This document shows, in pieces, positions 37,301-50,627 of a stretch of DNA of 64,000 nucleotides. Both the position numbers and the translations under genes were made by a program. The number at the start of each line of letters is the position of its first letter. Within the stretch, counting starts at the first letter, position 1. The stretch lies in NCBI RefSeq assembly GCF_032854445.1, contig NC_088301.1, positions 21,755,808 through 21,819,807 of the forward strand, in the 5' to 3' direction. This DNA is from Liolophura sinensis (lineage: Eukaryota > Mollusca > Polyplacophora > Chitonida > Chitonidae). The notes below the pieces were generated by a model. The model searched no databases. It saw only the letters and a program-made list of their open reading frames with translations, and was not told where the DNA came from.

Positions 37301-40300
37301 TACCGAGCATGCAGTCTTTGATTCCATACCCTTGCAGTAAAGGTCCCAAGACGCCACAAGTTTCTGACCTTCTTCATTTTGACTCGTTGACAGGTATACT
37401 TGTTATAACGTTATCGACGTTCGTGTGTTGGAGTATACACCTGAACACTGAAGGCCTGTTGATAAAACTAGGTCAAGATCGAGAAGTCGCCAAGTGAGTA
37501 TCGGGCTATACACTCTAACAGAAGTCTGTTGTCTGAGTGATGCTATAATGTATTCTGTTATTTTGTTATTATAAAGTTCGGGAGTATTTCAGCTGAAAAC
37601 CAAAATATGATATCTGGAGATAATACTCGATTAAAACTGTAGGCGGCTGACATTGTGTCAAACTACCTTCAAAAAGTTAGAAATTACACAGACAAAAATT
37701 AATCTGTTAATTTTAACAGAAAGTCTGTTGTCTGAGTGATGATACATTGTATTCTGTTATTATAACAAAGTAGTGTGTTACATTCAGTATAGTACCCTGT
37801 TAGTTTCATAGAATCTTTACGTAGAATTAATAGAATATATGTGATATAGTTAGCAGAGCAATCTATTACAATAGCAGAATGCATTCTAGCATCACTCAGA
37901 CAACAGACTTTCTGTTGCAAGTATCAGAATAATTTGTTTAGTGTAGATAATCTTGATAATCTTTATCTTGAATATAACATAGCATTATGTTATAATAACA
38001 GAATGTATTCTAGCATCACTGAGACAACATACTTTGTGCGAAAATTTTTTGAGTGTATCCATTTAAACTTTAGTCCACACATTCGTGATACTGCAATATC
38101 TTTAGAGGGTTTTTAAAAGTATAGACTTACAACACAGAGAGTAAGCGACGACAGTGTGATAGCTGGCAAACGGTCTCACTTAACTGGTGGGATACGACTC
38201 TTTACCTCAACATGAAGCATGAGAGCTATTTTGCCAGGAGGGCATGTTTATTTATTTATTTATCTATCTATCTATCTATCTACCTATCTATCTATCTATC
38301 TATCTATCTTTTTTTTTTTTTTTGTACGCCACAGCAATCTAGGCTGTGGGAAAACAGAACCAAATCTGTCCGCAGTATGTAAAACATACCTACATCCTTA
38401 CTGACAGGACCAGCCCATCATTATATGACTAAAACGTCACAACCGGCAGACAGATAGAGCCAGGACAGACACAAGAAACAAATATCCATTAAAATTAACA
38501 GTAAAACCTCCGCCTCAGAATAGGCGGAACTGCTGAAAACGTAAAGTTACGACACCAGGTCACGAACAATTGCCAGATTAAAATTGGACAACGGGCCTGC
38601 CGTTCCGCAGAACGCAAAGAATAGAATTGCGACACCAGGTCGTACTGAATGTCGCCAACTTTCCCAGCCTGCGATGCCGTTCAAAAACAGTCAGCAAGTG
38701 GTACTGCAGGTCTCTGTGGAAAAGGCTGGGCACCACCTTAAGATGGTCGATCACGTGATTGTGTGCTACCACGTAGCACCGATGCCTCCAAATTGACCAG
38801 ATACAAAGAAACACCTGATCTCTGACGACCGGTTTCAATGAAGAAGGCACTTGTCTCAAGTCGCCCCACAACACATCTTCCAGGCTGAACGAGAACCCTC
38901 GTCCGAGGAGGCGCCCAATTGTCCGTTCCAACATCTGCCACATGCTGGACGCAACCGGGCAATGCCACACAAGGTGTTCTACGGTCTCGTCTTGAGACGA
39001 GCACAAAGGACAGTCGGCAGATACAGACAGTCCTGCTCGGACTAACTTATGCCCGACCCACCACTGTCTGTGCCACAGCAGCCAAACAGCCTCCTTAGCT
39101 CGGTTGTCTACCCCAGACTTCCAGAGCGATAAAAACAAGTTCCTCCAGGACGATGGCACCCAACCCAACTGTTGCCACTTCTGGACTCCGGCAGGGGTTA
39201 CGTCGTTGTCCACCAGAAGGATCTGATACCATCTCCTGGAGGAGAGCTGAGAAAGGTCCTGTTGGTTAACCTGATACCTCGTCCGGCTGGGATTCGTGAC
39301 AGTGTCCGGCAGACTGAACCATGCCTTCGGTATTGCCCTTCGCACAGCTGCTAGGTGACGCCAATTGGCCGACTCTAAGACCAGCCACACTCTGGTGCCT
39401 CCATCCACAATATCCGACAATCGCCGGAAACTGGGCGTGGCCGTCTTACCAGGCATCAAGGGTCTTCCACCCTCTCCCAAAATTAGGGGATTTCCATACA
39501 AAGGCTGATCCAGAGCTTCCTGCCACGAAACCGGATCAGCCTCAGTCCGTTTCAGCTTAAAGAAGGTCTTCAGATGGTCGAAGTACCACCGAGGAAGAGA
39601 ACTGAAACGCGTTGGAGCTTTAAGCAACCGGAAAAAATCAACCACAGCGTGGGGTTCACTTTTCGACGCCACAAGCCTCCGGCCTACCTGAGCCCACCGA
39701 GACGCACTCAACATAAGCCGCTCCAAAAAAGCCAGCTTTAAGGACTGAACCTTCTTGGGGATATCTACGAGGCCTAGACCTCCACTTGCCTTGGGGAGTG
39801 TACAAACTTTGGAAGAGACCAGAGGCTTTTTACTCTTCCACAAAAAATCCCGACACATCCCAACTAATGTGTTCTCCTTATCCGCCGGCAAGTCAAAAAC
39901 TGAGGCAACATACCACAATTTCGACATTGCCAGCAAGTTTAACACAAGGACTCGCCCAACAATGCTTAGGCCTCTCTTGCTCCACCCCTTGAGGGTGCTG
40001 CCGACCTTCTGGATGCGGTCATTCCAGTTAACAGAAGCCGCGTTTTTTGCACCTTGTTTTACCCCCAAGAGTTTGACGTGATCCTGTGACCATTCAATAC
40101 CCAAAGGAGTATCAGCACGACCCTTCCAAGCACCCAAGAATAACCCTTTTGACTTGGATCTGTTGACTTTGCAGCCAGACGCTTTCTGGTACTTATTCAA
40201 GATTGTTTCAGCAATGTGGAAGTCTTCATCATCTCCCACGAAGAGAGATGCGTCGTCGGCATACTGGGAGATTTTGATCGGTTCTTCGACATCAGGGACT

Positions 40301-43300
40301 CTCACTCCCTTCATGTCAGAAGACCTCACAACCACCCCAAGAACCTCTGCGGCCAGAACGTAAAGCAGAGGAGACAGAGGACAGCCCTGGCGAACTCCAC
40401 GCTCGAGGAGAACAGGGTCACCAATAAAACCATTCACCATTACACGACTTACAGGAGACTTGTAAAGAAGCCGGATCCATTTACAAAAAACAGGCCCGAA
40501 CCCCATCCGCTCCAACACTTTGTGCATAAAAGCCCATTCCAAACGATCAAAAGCCTTCTCGTTATCAAGGCTTATGATTGCCGCCTCGATATCCTCGTCT
40601 TCGACCAGCTGTATAAGGTCCCGAACAAGGAAGCTATTGGTGAGGATTGACCTCCCTGGCACAGAACAGGTCTGATCACTGTGAACAACATGGCCCATCA
40701 CGGATCCAAGTCTGCGGGTTAGCGCCTTCGTAATGATCTTATAATCGGCACACAAGAGTGAAATCGGCCTCCAATTCCGCAGGTCCTCTTTTGGCCCCCG
40801 CTTGTGAACGAGCCTGACAAGAGCCTGCTGCATTGAATTGGTTAACTCACCCTGCTCAAAAGCCTCGTTGGCAACGTCCAGCAGGATAGGGCCTAGCACA
40901 TCCCAGAAAGCCAAATACAGTTCGACAGGAAGACCATCGATACCTGGGGACTTGTTCAGCGTCATGGATTTTGCTGCAGAGTGCAGCTCATCCAAATTGA
41001 ACGGCTGTTCACAGATCGCGGCCTCCTGAGGAGGCAAGATCTGGGAGATCTGGGAGATCATCTCCTCCATGCAATTTCTCTCAACTCCCTCTGAGGTGCA
41101 GAGGCTCTGGTAGAAATCGCATGTGGCCTGCAATAACTCCTCGTTGGACCGGACTGAACGGCCATCAGGAGTTGCTACTTCGCGGATAAGCTTTTCAGTA
41201 GCACGCGACTTCTCTAAAGAACAGAAATAGCGAGTGGGGTTCTCGCCTTCCACCTGCCACTTGACTCTGGCACGAACGGCGGCTGCTTTATAAGCCTGTT
41301 GCTCACCAGCCCGCACTTTACGTTTCAGACCTTCCAACAAGTCAACTAGATGGGTCTCCCCATCACTAACTCTTTTAGAGACCTTGTTGTAATCTTTTAG
41401 CAATTTACGTTGAGCCCGTTTACGGCGACGTGCCCTAGCCCTACTGTAGGACAGTGCTACCCGCTTAAGCCCAGATTTGCCCTCCTCCCAGAATTCAGCA
41501 GCAGACCTAAAAAAATCCCTCTCTGACATCCAAGCGGCAAAATAATCTCGCATGTTCTTGTGAAACTCTTCGTCATTCAACAGGCTGACGTTGAGCTTCC
41601 AGAACCCCGGACCTTTCTCTACCCAGTCCCCTGAATCAAATTTGGCTGTGACCATAGTATGATCAGACATGGCAGTGGGTTCATGACCTGCATGAACCAG
41701 ATGTCCAAGGAGATCCTTGCTACAATACACTCTATCCAGACGCGAAGAGTGCGCACCAGTTGGCGAGGTCCAAGTGTATTCATGGGCATCAGGATGAAGG
41801 AACCTGAAAGTATCCGACAGAGAATATGCTTTTATCAAAGTTGCCAAAGGAGCAGTAGACGAATCAGAAGCTACCGCGGCCGTGCTTCGCCTATCTATTA
41901 GGGGATCTAAGACGCAATTGAAATCGCCTGCCAGGAAGACGTTGGTGTTTGAATCACCCAGAACACTTTCTAGACCTTGGAAAAACCGACGACGGTCAGG
42001 AACATATGTTGGTGCATGTACGGCGACAAACGTAAAATCAAAGCCTGAATACTCCGCCTCAACCTTGACCCAACGACCACCGGGATCAGTGACAGATGAC
42101 ACTATGGTCCCCGAGGCGAGGAAAGAAGCAAGAAACACAATAGCCGTGCCCGCTCTATGATTCGAGCCGGAAGAGGAAAAGACTTTCCCTTTCACAGCTG
42201 TTTCAAACCGGGTTACGTCATTGACGTCAGTAAAATGCGTCTCTTGTAGAAATGCAACATCTGCTTTTAATAACCTGAAGGTATGGCCAAGGGAAAATTG
42301 CTTCCAGTCCGAAAGCAAACCCTGACAATTTAGTGAGACAACTTTCAGAGCCATTATGGATCTATTTAAGTTTTGTTTTTCTCGACTTCTTGTACAGGGC
42401 AGCCTTGCGTGCAGCAAAGTCCTCCTGGGACAGGTAAATGACTTTCCTCTGTTTCCTGACTTTCTCAATTTTTGAGTCGCGGCGCATGGTGCGATAATGG
42501 ACTCCTAAAGAAGTGGAAACAGGGACTAAAACCTCGCCTTGATCGTTAGCGTATGCCGGCATTGACTCGTCTAGGTCTTCTCCCGGAACGGAATCCTCCA
42601 TTTCCGACGTCGTGTCGTCCATGGGGATAACCGATCCAGAGGCTTCAATGCCGCTAACTTGGTCTTTTGGGGTGTCTACAAAAATGGCCTCTGAAGCGGT
42701 GCTCCATAAGGACTCATTTATATCTTGTTTTGCAACTGGCTGGGAAAAGGTAAATGACTGACTCCACAAGTCTTGTGAAGAGTCTTGCTCGGGAGACTGA
42801 CCGGTCGAGCTGTACGGAACCAACGGTTCAGTGAAACGCAACGATACTTCCTCCTCTTTGACCTGGCTAGAAACTGATGAAATACCATCATCTGCATTTT
42901 TGTTCACATCATTTTCCTCCTCTTTACCCTCTTCATTGCTACCACCCTCCAGCCCATCCTTACCATTATCCATAGCATCTTCATCATTCCCGTCCTCTGC
43001 CTCATTCACCTCATTTTTATCATCATTACCCACTACATCATTGCTACTCTCCTGTCCACCATTCGTATCCCCATTCACCATTTCACAATCATCCTCAGCC
43101 TCATTACTATCATCCATGTCATTATCATTGTCATCCTTTCTGTCATTATCTCCCTGCTCATTGTCATGATCATCATTATTCATATCCTCGTCGTCCTTAT
43201 TACCACTATTATCCATCGCAAATGCGATGTCATCTTCATCTCCACTACTTGTCCCATTGTCGCTACTCTCAGTGTCCAGATCTTGAGGACAATTCTTTTG

Positions 43301-46300
43301 AAAATGACCTGCCTGCTTGCAAATCAAACATTTGTTTTTCAGCGGGCAGTCATTTTTGAGGTGGTCTGTCGCCTGGCACAGGTGACAAGCTCGCACCTGC
43401 CCTCTGTACCAGACTGGTAACCGAAAAGATGCTCCCACCCATATGGCTTCAGGAATGGTGGACGAAATGTTGCTCATCCATACTCTCCTAACCCCATTTT
43501 GCAAGGTTCTGTCGAACAGGTAGCATTCTCGTTCGACAGAATGCACCGTTCCAAACTGTTTGAGCGCAGCCCCTATCCGTTCATCCGGAATCTCATAGGG
43601 GCTCTTCACCTTAACCAAAGTTCTGGATTGCTCAACTTCATAAACCGGACAGTTTACCCCATTAAGCACCAGATCTTCATTAAGCAGTTTTTGCTTGACC
43701 TCCTCATTGGCAACAGTGACATTCCACAGATCGCCAGTAACGTGGACCAAACCCCTCAACACTTTGGGTCCGCTGCCGATGCGTTCCTGCAACCCATGGA
43801 AAACTTCAATGGCTTTTATATTGCCTTTAATCCGCAATTTAAGGCTAAGAGGCCTTTTAATGCGGAAAGCCATTCTGGTGGTGAAAAAAAAAAAAAAAAA
43901 AATAAAAAATAAAAAAAAAACCCTCGCCCAAAGGCGCTACCCGACTGACACGTCCAACTGTGTGGACGGTCAGTCAGGTACTGCACTACGTGCTCAACCC
44001 CTTCACTGATCAATGAACAGTGGCCAATGAACTTCGTGCAAGGGTGCACGAATTTGCTGCCTGTTATTCACAAAAGCCTTTGTGTGCCCTGCTAGCCCGA
44101 GATGAATGGAGCTCTACCGGGCAAGCTGACCTTGTTCACTGTCCTATGCTGTAACCTGTATAGGCCTCCAACACAGGCCACGACAACTGGTGCCTGAGCC
44201 AAGCCGCGCGGGCTGGCCCACCGGCCACGCTGGCCAAACACCAAAACGTCAAAAAATTAGTCAAAAATATAGAATTTCTGACTACAAACTATATCAATGG
44301 ATAGCTCTTGACAAGAGAAATCTGTGAGTATCAGAAACACACAAGAAATCACTGGAAATCCAGAGAAATGAAGTCTGACAGATGGAGCGATCTGACAACA
44401 CGTCCGACCTCCAAAGCTCTATCTATCTATCTACCTATCTATCTATCTATCTTTTTTTTTTTTTTTTTTTTTTTTTTTTGTACGCCACAGCAATCTAGGC
44501 TGTGGGAAAACAGAACCAAATCTGTCCGCAGTATGTAAAACATACCTACATCCTTACTGACAGGACCAGCCCATCATTATATGACTAAAACGTCACAACC
44601 GGCAGACAGATAGAGCCAGGACAGACACAAGAAACAAATATCCATTAAAATTAACAGTAAAACCTCCGCCTCAGAATAGGCGGAACTGCTGAAAACGTGA
44701 AGTTATGACACCAGGTCACGAACAATTGCCAGATTAAAATTGGACAACGGGCCTGCCGTTCCGCAGAACGCAAAGAATAGAATTGCGACACCAGGTGGTA
44801 TTGAATGTCGCCAACTTTCCCAGCCTGCGATGCCGTTCAAAAACAGTCAGCAAGTGGTACTGCAGGTCTCTGTGGAAAAGGCTGGGCACCACCTTAAGAT
44901 GGTCGATCACGTGATTGTGTGCTATCACGTAGCACCGGTGCCTCCAAATTGACCAGATACAAAGAAACACCTGATCTCTGACGACCGGTTTCAATGAAGG
45001 CGGTACTTGTCTCAAGTCCCCCCACAAAACATCTTCCAGGCTGAACGAGAACCCTCGTCCGAGGACGCGCCCAATTGTCCGTTCCAACATCTGCCACATG
45101 CTGGACGCAACCGGGCAATGCCACACAAGGTGTTCTACGGTCTCGTCCTGAGACGAGCACAAAGGACAGTCGGCAGATACAGACAGTCCTGCTCGGACTA
45201 ACTTATGCCCGACCCACCATTGTCTGTGCCACAGCAGCCAAACTGCCTCCTTAACTCGGTTGTCTACCCCAGACTTCCAGAGCGATAAAAACAAGTTCCT
45301 CCAGGACGATGGCACCCAACCCAACTGTTGCCACTTCTGGACTCCGGCAGGGGTTACGTCGTTGTCCACCAGAAGGATCTGATACCATCTCCTGGAGGAA
45401 AGCTGAGAAAGGTCCTGTTGGTTAACCTGATACCTCGTCCGGCTGGGATTCGTTACAGTATCCGGCAGATTGAACCATGCCTTCGGTATTGCCCTTCGCA
45501 CAGCTGCTAGGTGACGCCAATTGACCGACTCCAAGACCAGCCACACTCTGGTGCCTCCATCCACAATATCCGACAATCGCCGGAAACTGGGCGTGGCCGT
45601 CTTACCAGGCATCAAAGGTCTTCCACCCTCTCCTAAAATTAGAGGATTTCCATACAAAGGCTGATCCAGAGCTTCCTGCCACGAAACCGGATCAGCCTCA
45701 GTCCGTTTCAGCTTAAAGAAGGTTTTCAGATGGTCGAAGTACCACCGAGGGAGAGAACTGAAACGCGTTGGAGCTTTAAGCAGCCGGAAAAAATCAACCA
45801 CAGCGTGGGGTTCACTTTTCGACGCCACAAGCCTCCGGCCTACCTGAGCCCACCGAGACGAACTCAACATAAGCCGCTCCAAAAAAGCCAGCTTTAAGGA
45901 CTGAACCTTCTTGGGGATATCTACGAGGCCTAGACCTCCACTTGCCTTGGGGAGGGTACAAACTTTGGAAGAGACCAGAGGCTTTTTACTCTTCCACAAA
46001 AAATCCCGACACATCCCAACTAATGTGTTCTCCTTATCCGCCGGCAAGTCAAAAACTGAGGCAACATACCACAATTTCGACATTGCCAGCAAGTTTAACA
46101 CAAGGACTCGCCCAACAATGCTTAGTCCTCTCTTGCTCCACCCCTTGAGGGTGCTGCCGACCTTCTGGATGCGGTCATTCCAGTTAACAGAAGCCGCGTT
46201 TTTTGCACCTTGTTTTACCCCCAAGAGTTTGAGGTGATCTTGTGACCATTCAATACCCAAAGGAGTATCAGCACGACCCCTCCAAGCACCCAAGAATAAC

Positions 46301-49300
46301 CCTTTTGACTTGGATCTGTTGACTTTGCAGCCAGATGCTTTCTGGTACTTGTTCAAGATCGCCTCAGCAATGTGGAAGTCTTCATCATCTCCAACGAAGA
46401 GAGATGCGTCGTCGGCATACTGGGAGATTTTGATCGGTTCTTCGACATCAGGGACTCTCACTCCCTTCATGTCAGAAGACCTCACAACCACCCCAAGAAC
46501 CTCTGCGGCCAGAACGTAAAGCAGGGGAGACAGAGGACAGCCCTGGCGAACTCCACGCTCGAGGAGAACAGGGTCACCAATAAAACCATTCACCATTACA
46601 CGACTTACAGGAGACTTGTAAAGAAGCCGGATCCATTTACAAAAAACAGGCCCGAACCCCATCCGCTCCAACACTTTGTGCATAAAAGCACATTCCAAAC
46701 GATCAAAAGCCTTCTCGTTATCAAGGCTTATGATTGCCGCCTCGATATCCTCGTGTTCGACCAGCTGTATAAGGTCCCGAACAAGGAAGCTATTGGTGAG
46801 GATTGACCTCCCTGGCACAGAACAGGTCTGATCACTGTGAACAACAAGGCCCATCACGAATCCAAGTCTGCGGGTTAGCGCCTTCGTAATGATCTTATAA
46901 TCGGCACACAAGAGTGAAATCGGCCTCCAATTCCGCAGGTCCTCTTTTGGCCCCCGCTTGTGAACGAGCCTGACAAGAGCCTGCTGCATTGAATCGGTTA
47001 ACTCACCCTGCTCAAAAGCCTCGTTGGCAACGTCCAGCAGGATAGGGCCTAGGACATCCCAGAAAGCCAAATACAGTTCGACAGGAAGACCATCGATACC
47101 TGGGGACTTGTTCAGCGTCATGGACTTTGCTGCAGAGTGCAGCTCTTCCAAAGTGAACGGCTGTTCACAGATCGCGGCCTCCTGAGGAGGCAAGATCTGG
47201 GAGATCTGGGAGATCATCTCCTCCATGCAATTTCTCTCAACTCCCTCTGAGGTGAAGAGGCTCTGGTAGAAATCGCATGTGGCTTGCAATAAATCCTTGG
47301 TGGACCGGACTGAACGACCATCAGGAGTTGCTACTTCGCGGATAAGTTTTTCAGTAGCACGCGACTTCTCCAAAGAACAGAAATAGCGAGTGGGGTTCTC
47401 GCCTTCCACCTGCCACTTGACTCTGGCACGAACGGCGGCTGCTTTATAAGCCTGTTGCTCACCAGCCCGCACTTTACGTTTTAGACCTTCCAACAAGTCA
47501 ACTAGATGGGTCTCCCCATCACCAACTCTTTTAGAGACCTTGTTGTAATCCTTTAGGAGTTTACGTTGAGCCCGTTTACGGCGACGTGCCCTAGCCCTAC
47601 TGTACGACAGTGCCACCAGCTGAAGCCCAGATTTGCCCTCCTCCCAGAATTCAGCAGCAGACCTAAAAGAATCCCTCTCTGACATCCAAGCGGCAAAATA
47701 ATCTCGCATGTTCTTGTGAAACTCTTCGTCATTCAAAAGGCTGACGTTGAGCTTCCAGAACCCCGGACCTTTCTCTACCCAGTCCCCTGAATCAAATTTG
47801 GCTGTGACCATAGTATGATCAGACATGGCAGTGGGTTCATGACCTGCATGAACCAGATGTCCAAGGAGATCCTTGCTACAATACACTCTATCCAGACGCG
47901 AAGAGTGCGCACCAGTTGGCGAGGTCCAAGTGTATTCATGGGCATCAGGATGAAGGAACCTGAAAGTATCCGACAGAGAATATGTTTTTATCAAAGTTGC
48001 CAAAGGAGCAGTAGACGAATCAGAAGCTACCGCGGCCGTGCTTCGCCTATCTATTAGGGGATCTAAGACGCAATTGAAATCGCCTGCCAGGAAGACGTTG
48101 GTGTTTGAATCACCCAGAACACTTTCTAGACCTTGGAAAAACCGACGACGGTCAGGAACATATGTTGGTGCATGTACGGCGACAAACGTAAAATCAAAGC
48201 CGGAATACTCCGCCTCAACCTTGACCCAACGACCACCGGGATCAGTGACAGATGACACTATGGTCCCCGAGGCGAGGAAAGAAGCAAGAAACACAATAGC
48301 CGTGCCCGCTCTATGATTCGAGCCGGAAGAGGAAAAGACTTTCCCTTTCACAGCTGTTTCAAACCGGGTTACGTCATTGACGTCAGTAAAATGCGTCTCT
48401 TGTAGAAAAGCAACATCTGCTTTTAATGACCTGAAGGTATGGCCAAGGGAAAATTGCTTCCAGTCCGAAAGCAAACCCTGACAATTTAGTGAGACAACAT
48501 TTAGAGCCATTATGGATCTATTTAAGTTTTGTTTTTCTCGACTTCTTGTACAGGGCAGCCTTGCGTGCAGCAAAGTCCTCCTGGGACAGGTAAATGACTT
48601 TCCTCTGTTTCCTGACTTTCTCAATTTTTGAGTCGCGGCGCATGGTCCGATAATGGACTCCTAAAGAAGTGGAGACAGGGACTAAAACCTCGCCTTGATC
48701 GTTTGCGTATGCCGGCATTGACTCGTCTAGGTCTTCTCCCGGAACGGAATCCTCCATTTCCGACGTCGTGTCGTTCATGGGGATAACCGATCCAGAGGCT
48801 TCAATGCCGCTAACTTGGTCTTTTGAGGTGTCTACAAAAATGGCCTCTGAAGCGGTGCTCCATAAGGACTCATTTATATCTTGTTTTGCAACTGGCTGGG
48901 AAAAGGTAAATGACTGACTCCACAAGTCTTGTGAAGAGTCTTGCTCGGGAGACTGACCGGTCGAGCTGTACGGAACCAACGGTTCAGTGAAACTCAACGA
49001 TACTTCCTCCTGTTTGACCTGGCTAGAAACTGATGAAATACCATCATCTGCATTTTTGTCCACATCATTTTCCTCCTCTTTACCTCCTTCATTGCTACCT
49101 CCCTCCAGCCCATCCTTACCATTATCCATAGCATCTTTATCATTCCCGTCCTCTGCCTCATTCACCTCATTTTTATCATCATTACCCACTACATCATTGC
49201 TACTCTCCTGTCCACCATTCGTATCCCCATTCACCATTTCACAATCATCCTCAGCCTCATTACTATCATCCGTGTCATCATCACTGTCATCCTTTCCGTC

Positions 49301-50596
49301 ATTATCTCCCTGCTCATTGTCATGATCATCATTATTCATATCCTCGTCGTCCTTATTACCATTATGATCCATCGCAACTGCGATGTCATCTTCATCTCCA
49401 CTACTTGTCAGATTATCGCTACTCTCAGTGTCCAGATCTTGAGGACAATTCTTTTGGAAATGACCTTCTTGCTTGCAAATCAAACATTTGTTTTTCAGTG
49501 GGCAGTCATTTTTTAGGTGGTCTGTCGCCTGGCACAGGTGACAAGCTCGCACCTGCCCTCTGTACCAGACTGGTAACCGAAAAGATGCTCCCACCCATAT
49601 GGCTTCAGGAATGGTGGACGAAATGTTGCTCATCCATACTCTCCTAACCCCATTTTGCAAGGTTCTGTCGAACAGGTAGCATTCTCGTTCAACAGAGTGC
49701 ACCGTTCCAAACTGTTTGAGAACAGCCCCTATCCGTTCATCCGGAATCTCATAAGGGCTCTTCACCTTCACCAAAGTTCTGGATTGCTCAACTTCATAAA
49801 CCGGACAGTTTACTCCATTAAGTACCAGATCTTCATTAAGTAATTTTTGCTTGACCTCCTCATTGGCAACAGTGACATTCCACAGATCGCCAGTAACGTG
49901 GACCAAACCCCTCAACACTTTGGGTCCGCTGCCGATGCGTTCCTGCAACCCATGATAAACGTCAATGGCTTTTATATTGCCTTTAATCCGCAATTTAAGG
50001 CTAAGAGGCCTTTTAATGCGGAAAGCCATTCTGTTCTGTTGGTTCAAAAAAAAAAAAAAAATAAAAAAAAAAAAAAAATAAAAAAAAAAAAACCCCTGCC
50101 CAAAGGCGCTACCCGGCTGACACGTCCAACTGTGTGGACGGCCAGTCAGGTACTGCACTACGTGCTCAACCCCTTCACTGATCAACTGTCTAGTGACAGT
50201 GGCCAATAAACTTCGTGCAAGAGTGCACGAATTTGCAGCCTGTTAGTTACAAAAGCCTTTGTGTGCCCTGCTAGCCCGGGATGAATGGAGCTCGACCGGG
50301 CAAGCTGACCTTGTACACTGTCCTATGCTGTAATCTGTATAGGCCTCCAACACAGGCCACGACAACTGGTGCCTGAGCCAAGCCGCGCAGGCTGGCCCAC
50401 CGGCCACGCTGGCCAAACACCAAAACGTCAAAAAACTAGTCAAAAATATAGAATTTCTGACTACAAACTATATCAATGGATAGCTCTTGACAAGAGAAAT
50501 CTGTGAGTATCAGAAACACACAAGAAATCACTGGAAATCCAGAGAAATGAAGTCTGACAGATGGAGCGATCTGACAACACGTCCGACCTCCAAAGC

Positions 50597-50627
<31 letters not shown>

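Larger units (their letters stand above)
38326..44419 (-). mobile_element. Full-length non-LTR retrotransposon (Tx1/L1-like), copy A
   Basis: A 6.1-kb element read on the - strand: 5' leader (43874-44419), ORF1 (42362-43873), ORF2 (38578-42354), a roughly 250-nt 3'UTR and a poly(A) tail seen as T's at about 38309-38325. It lies in intron 6 of MATE copy 2, antisense to the gene. The 5' end abuts (TATC)n at 44420-44451; the 3' tail abuts (TATC)n at about 38261-38308. Both ORFs are open, so it could be mobilisation-competent. Clade assignment rests on recognised ORF2 motifs and the two-knuckle ORF1. Confidence 0.93.
44480..50598 (-). mobile_element. Full-length non-LTR retrotransposon (Tx1/L1-like), copy B
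   Basis: Same organisation and orientation as copy A, 6.1 kb: leader 50030-50598, ORF1 48518-50029, ORF2 44734-48510, 3'UTR, poly(A) as T's at about 44452-44479. Only (TATC)n of about 32 bp and the poly(T) separate it from copy A. The 5' end abuts (TATC)n at 50599-50628, then a minus-oriented SINE body. ORF2 differs from copy A at roughly 30 of 1,296 residues by my reading, so the two are not a very recent duplicate of each other. Confidence 0.93.

Noticed and set aside
42831-43169. + strand Ser-rich open frames opposite LINE ORF1 (also 48987-49325)
   Set aside because: Antisense shadow of the Asp/Asn/Glu-rich region of ORF1.
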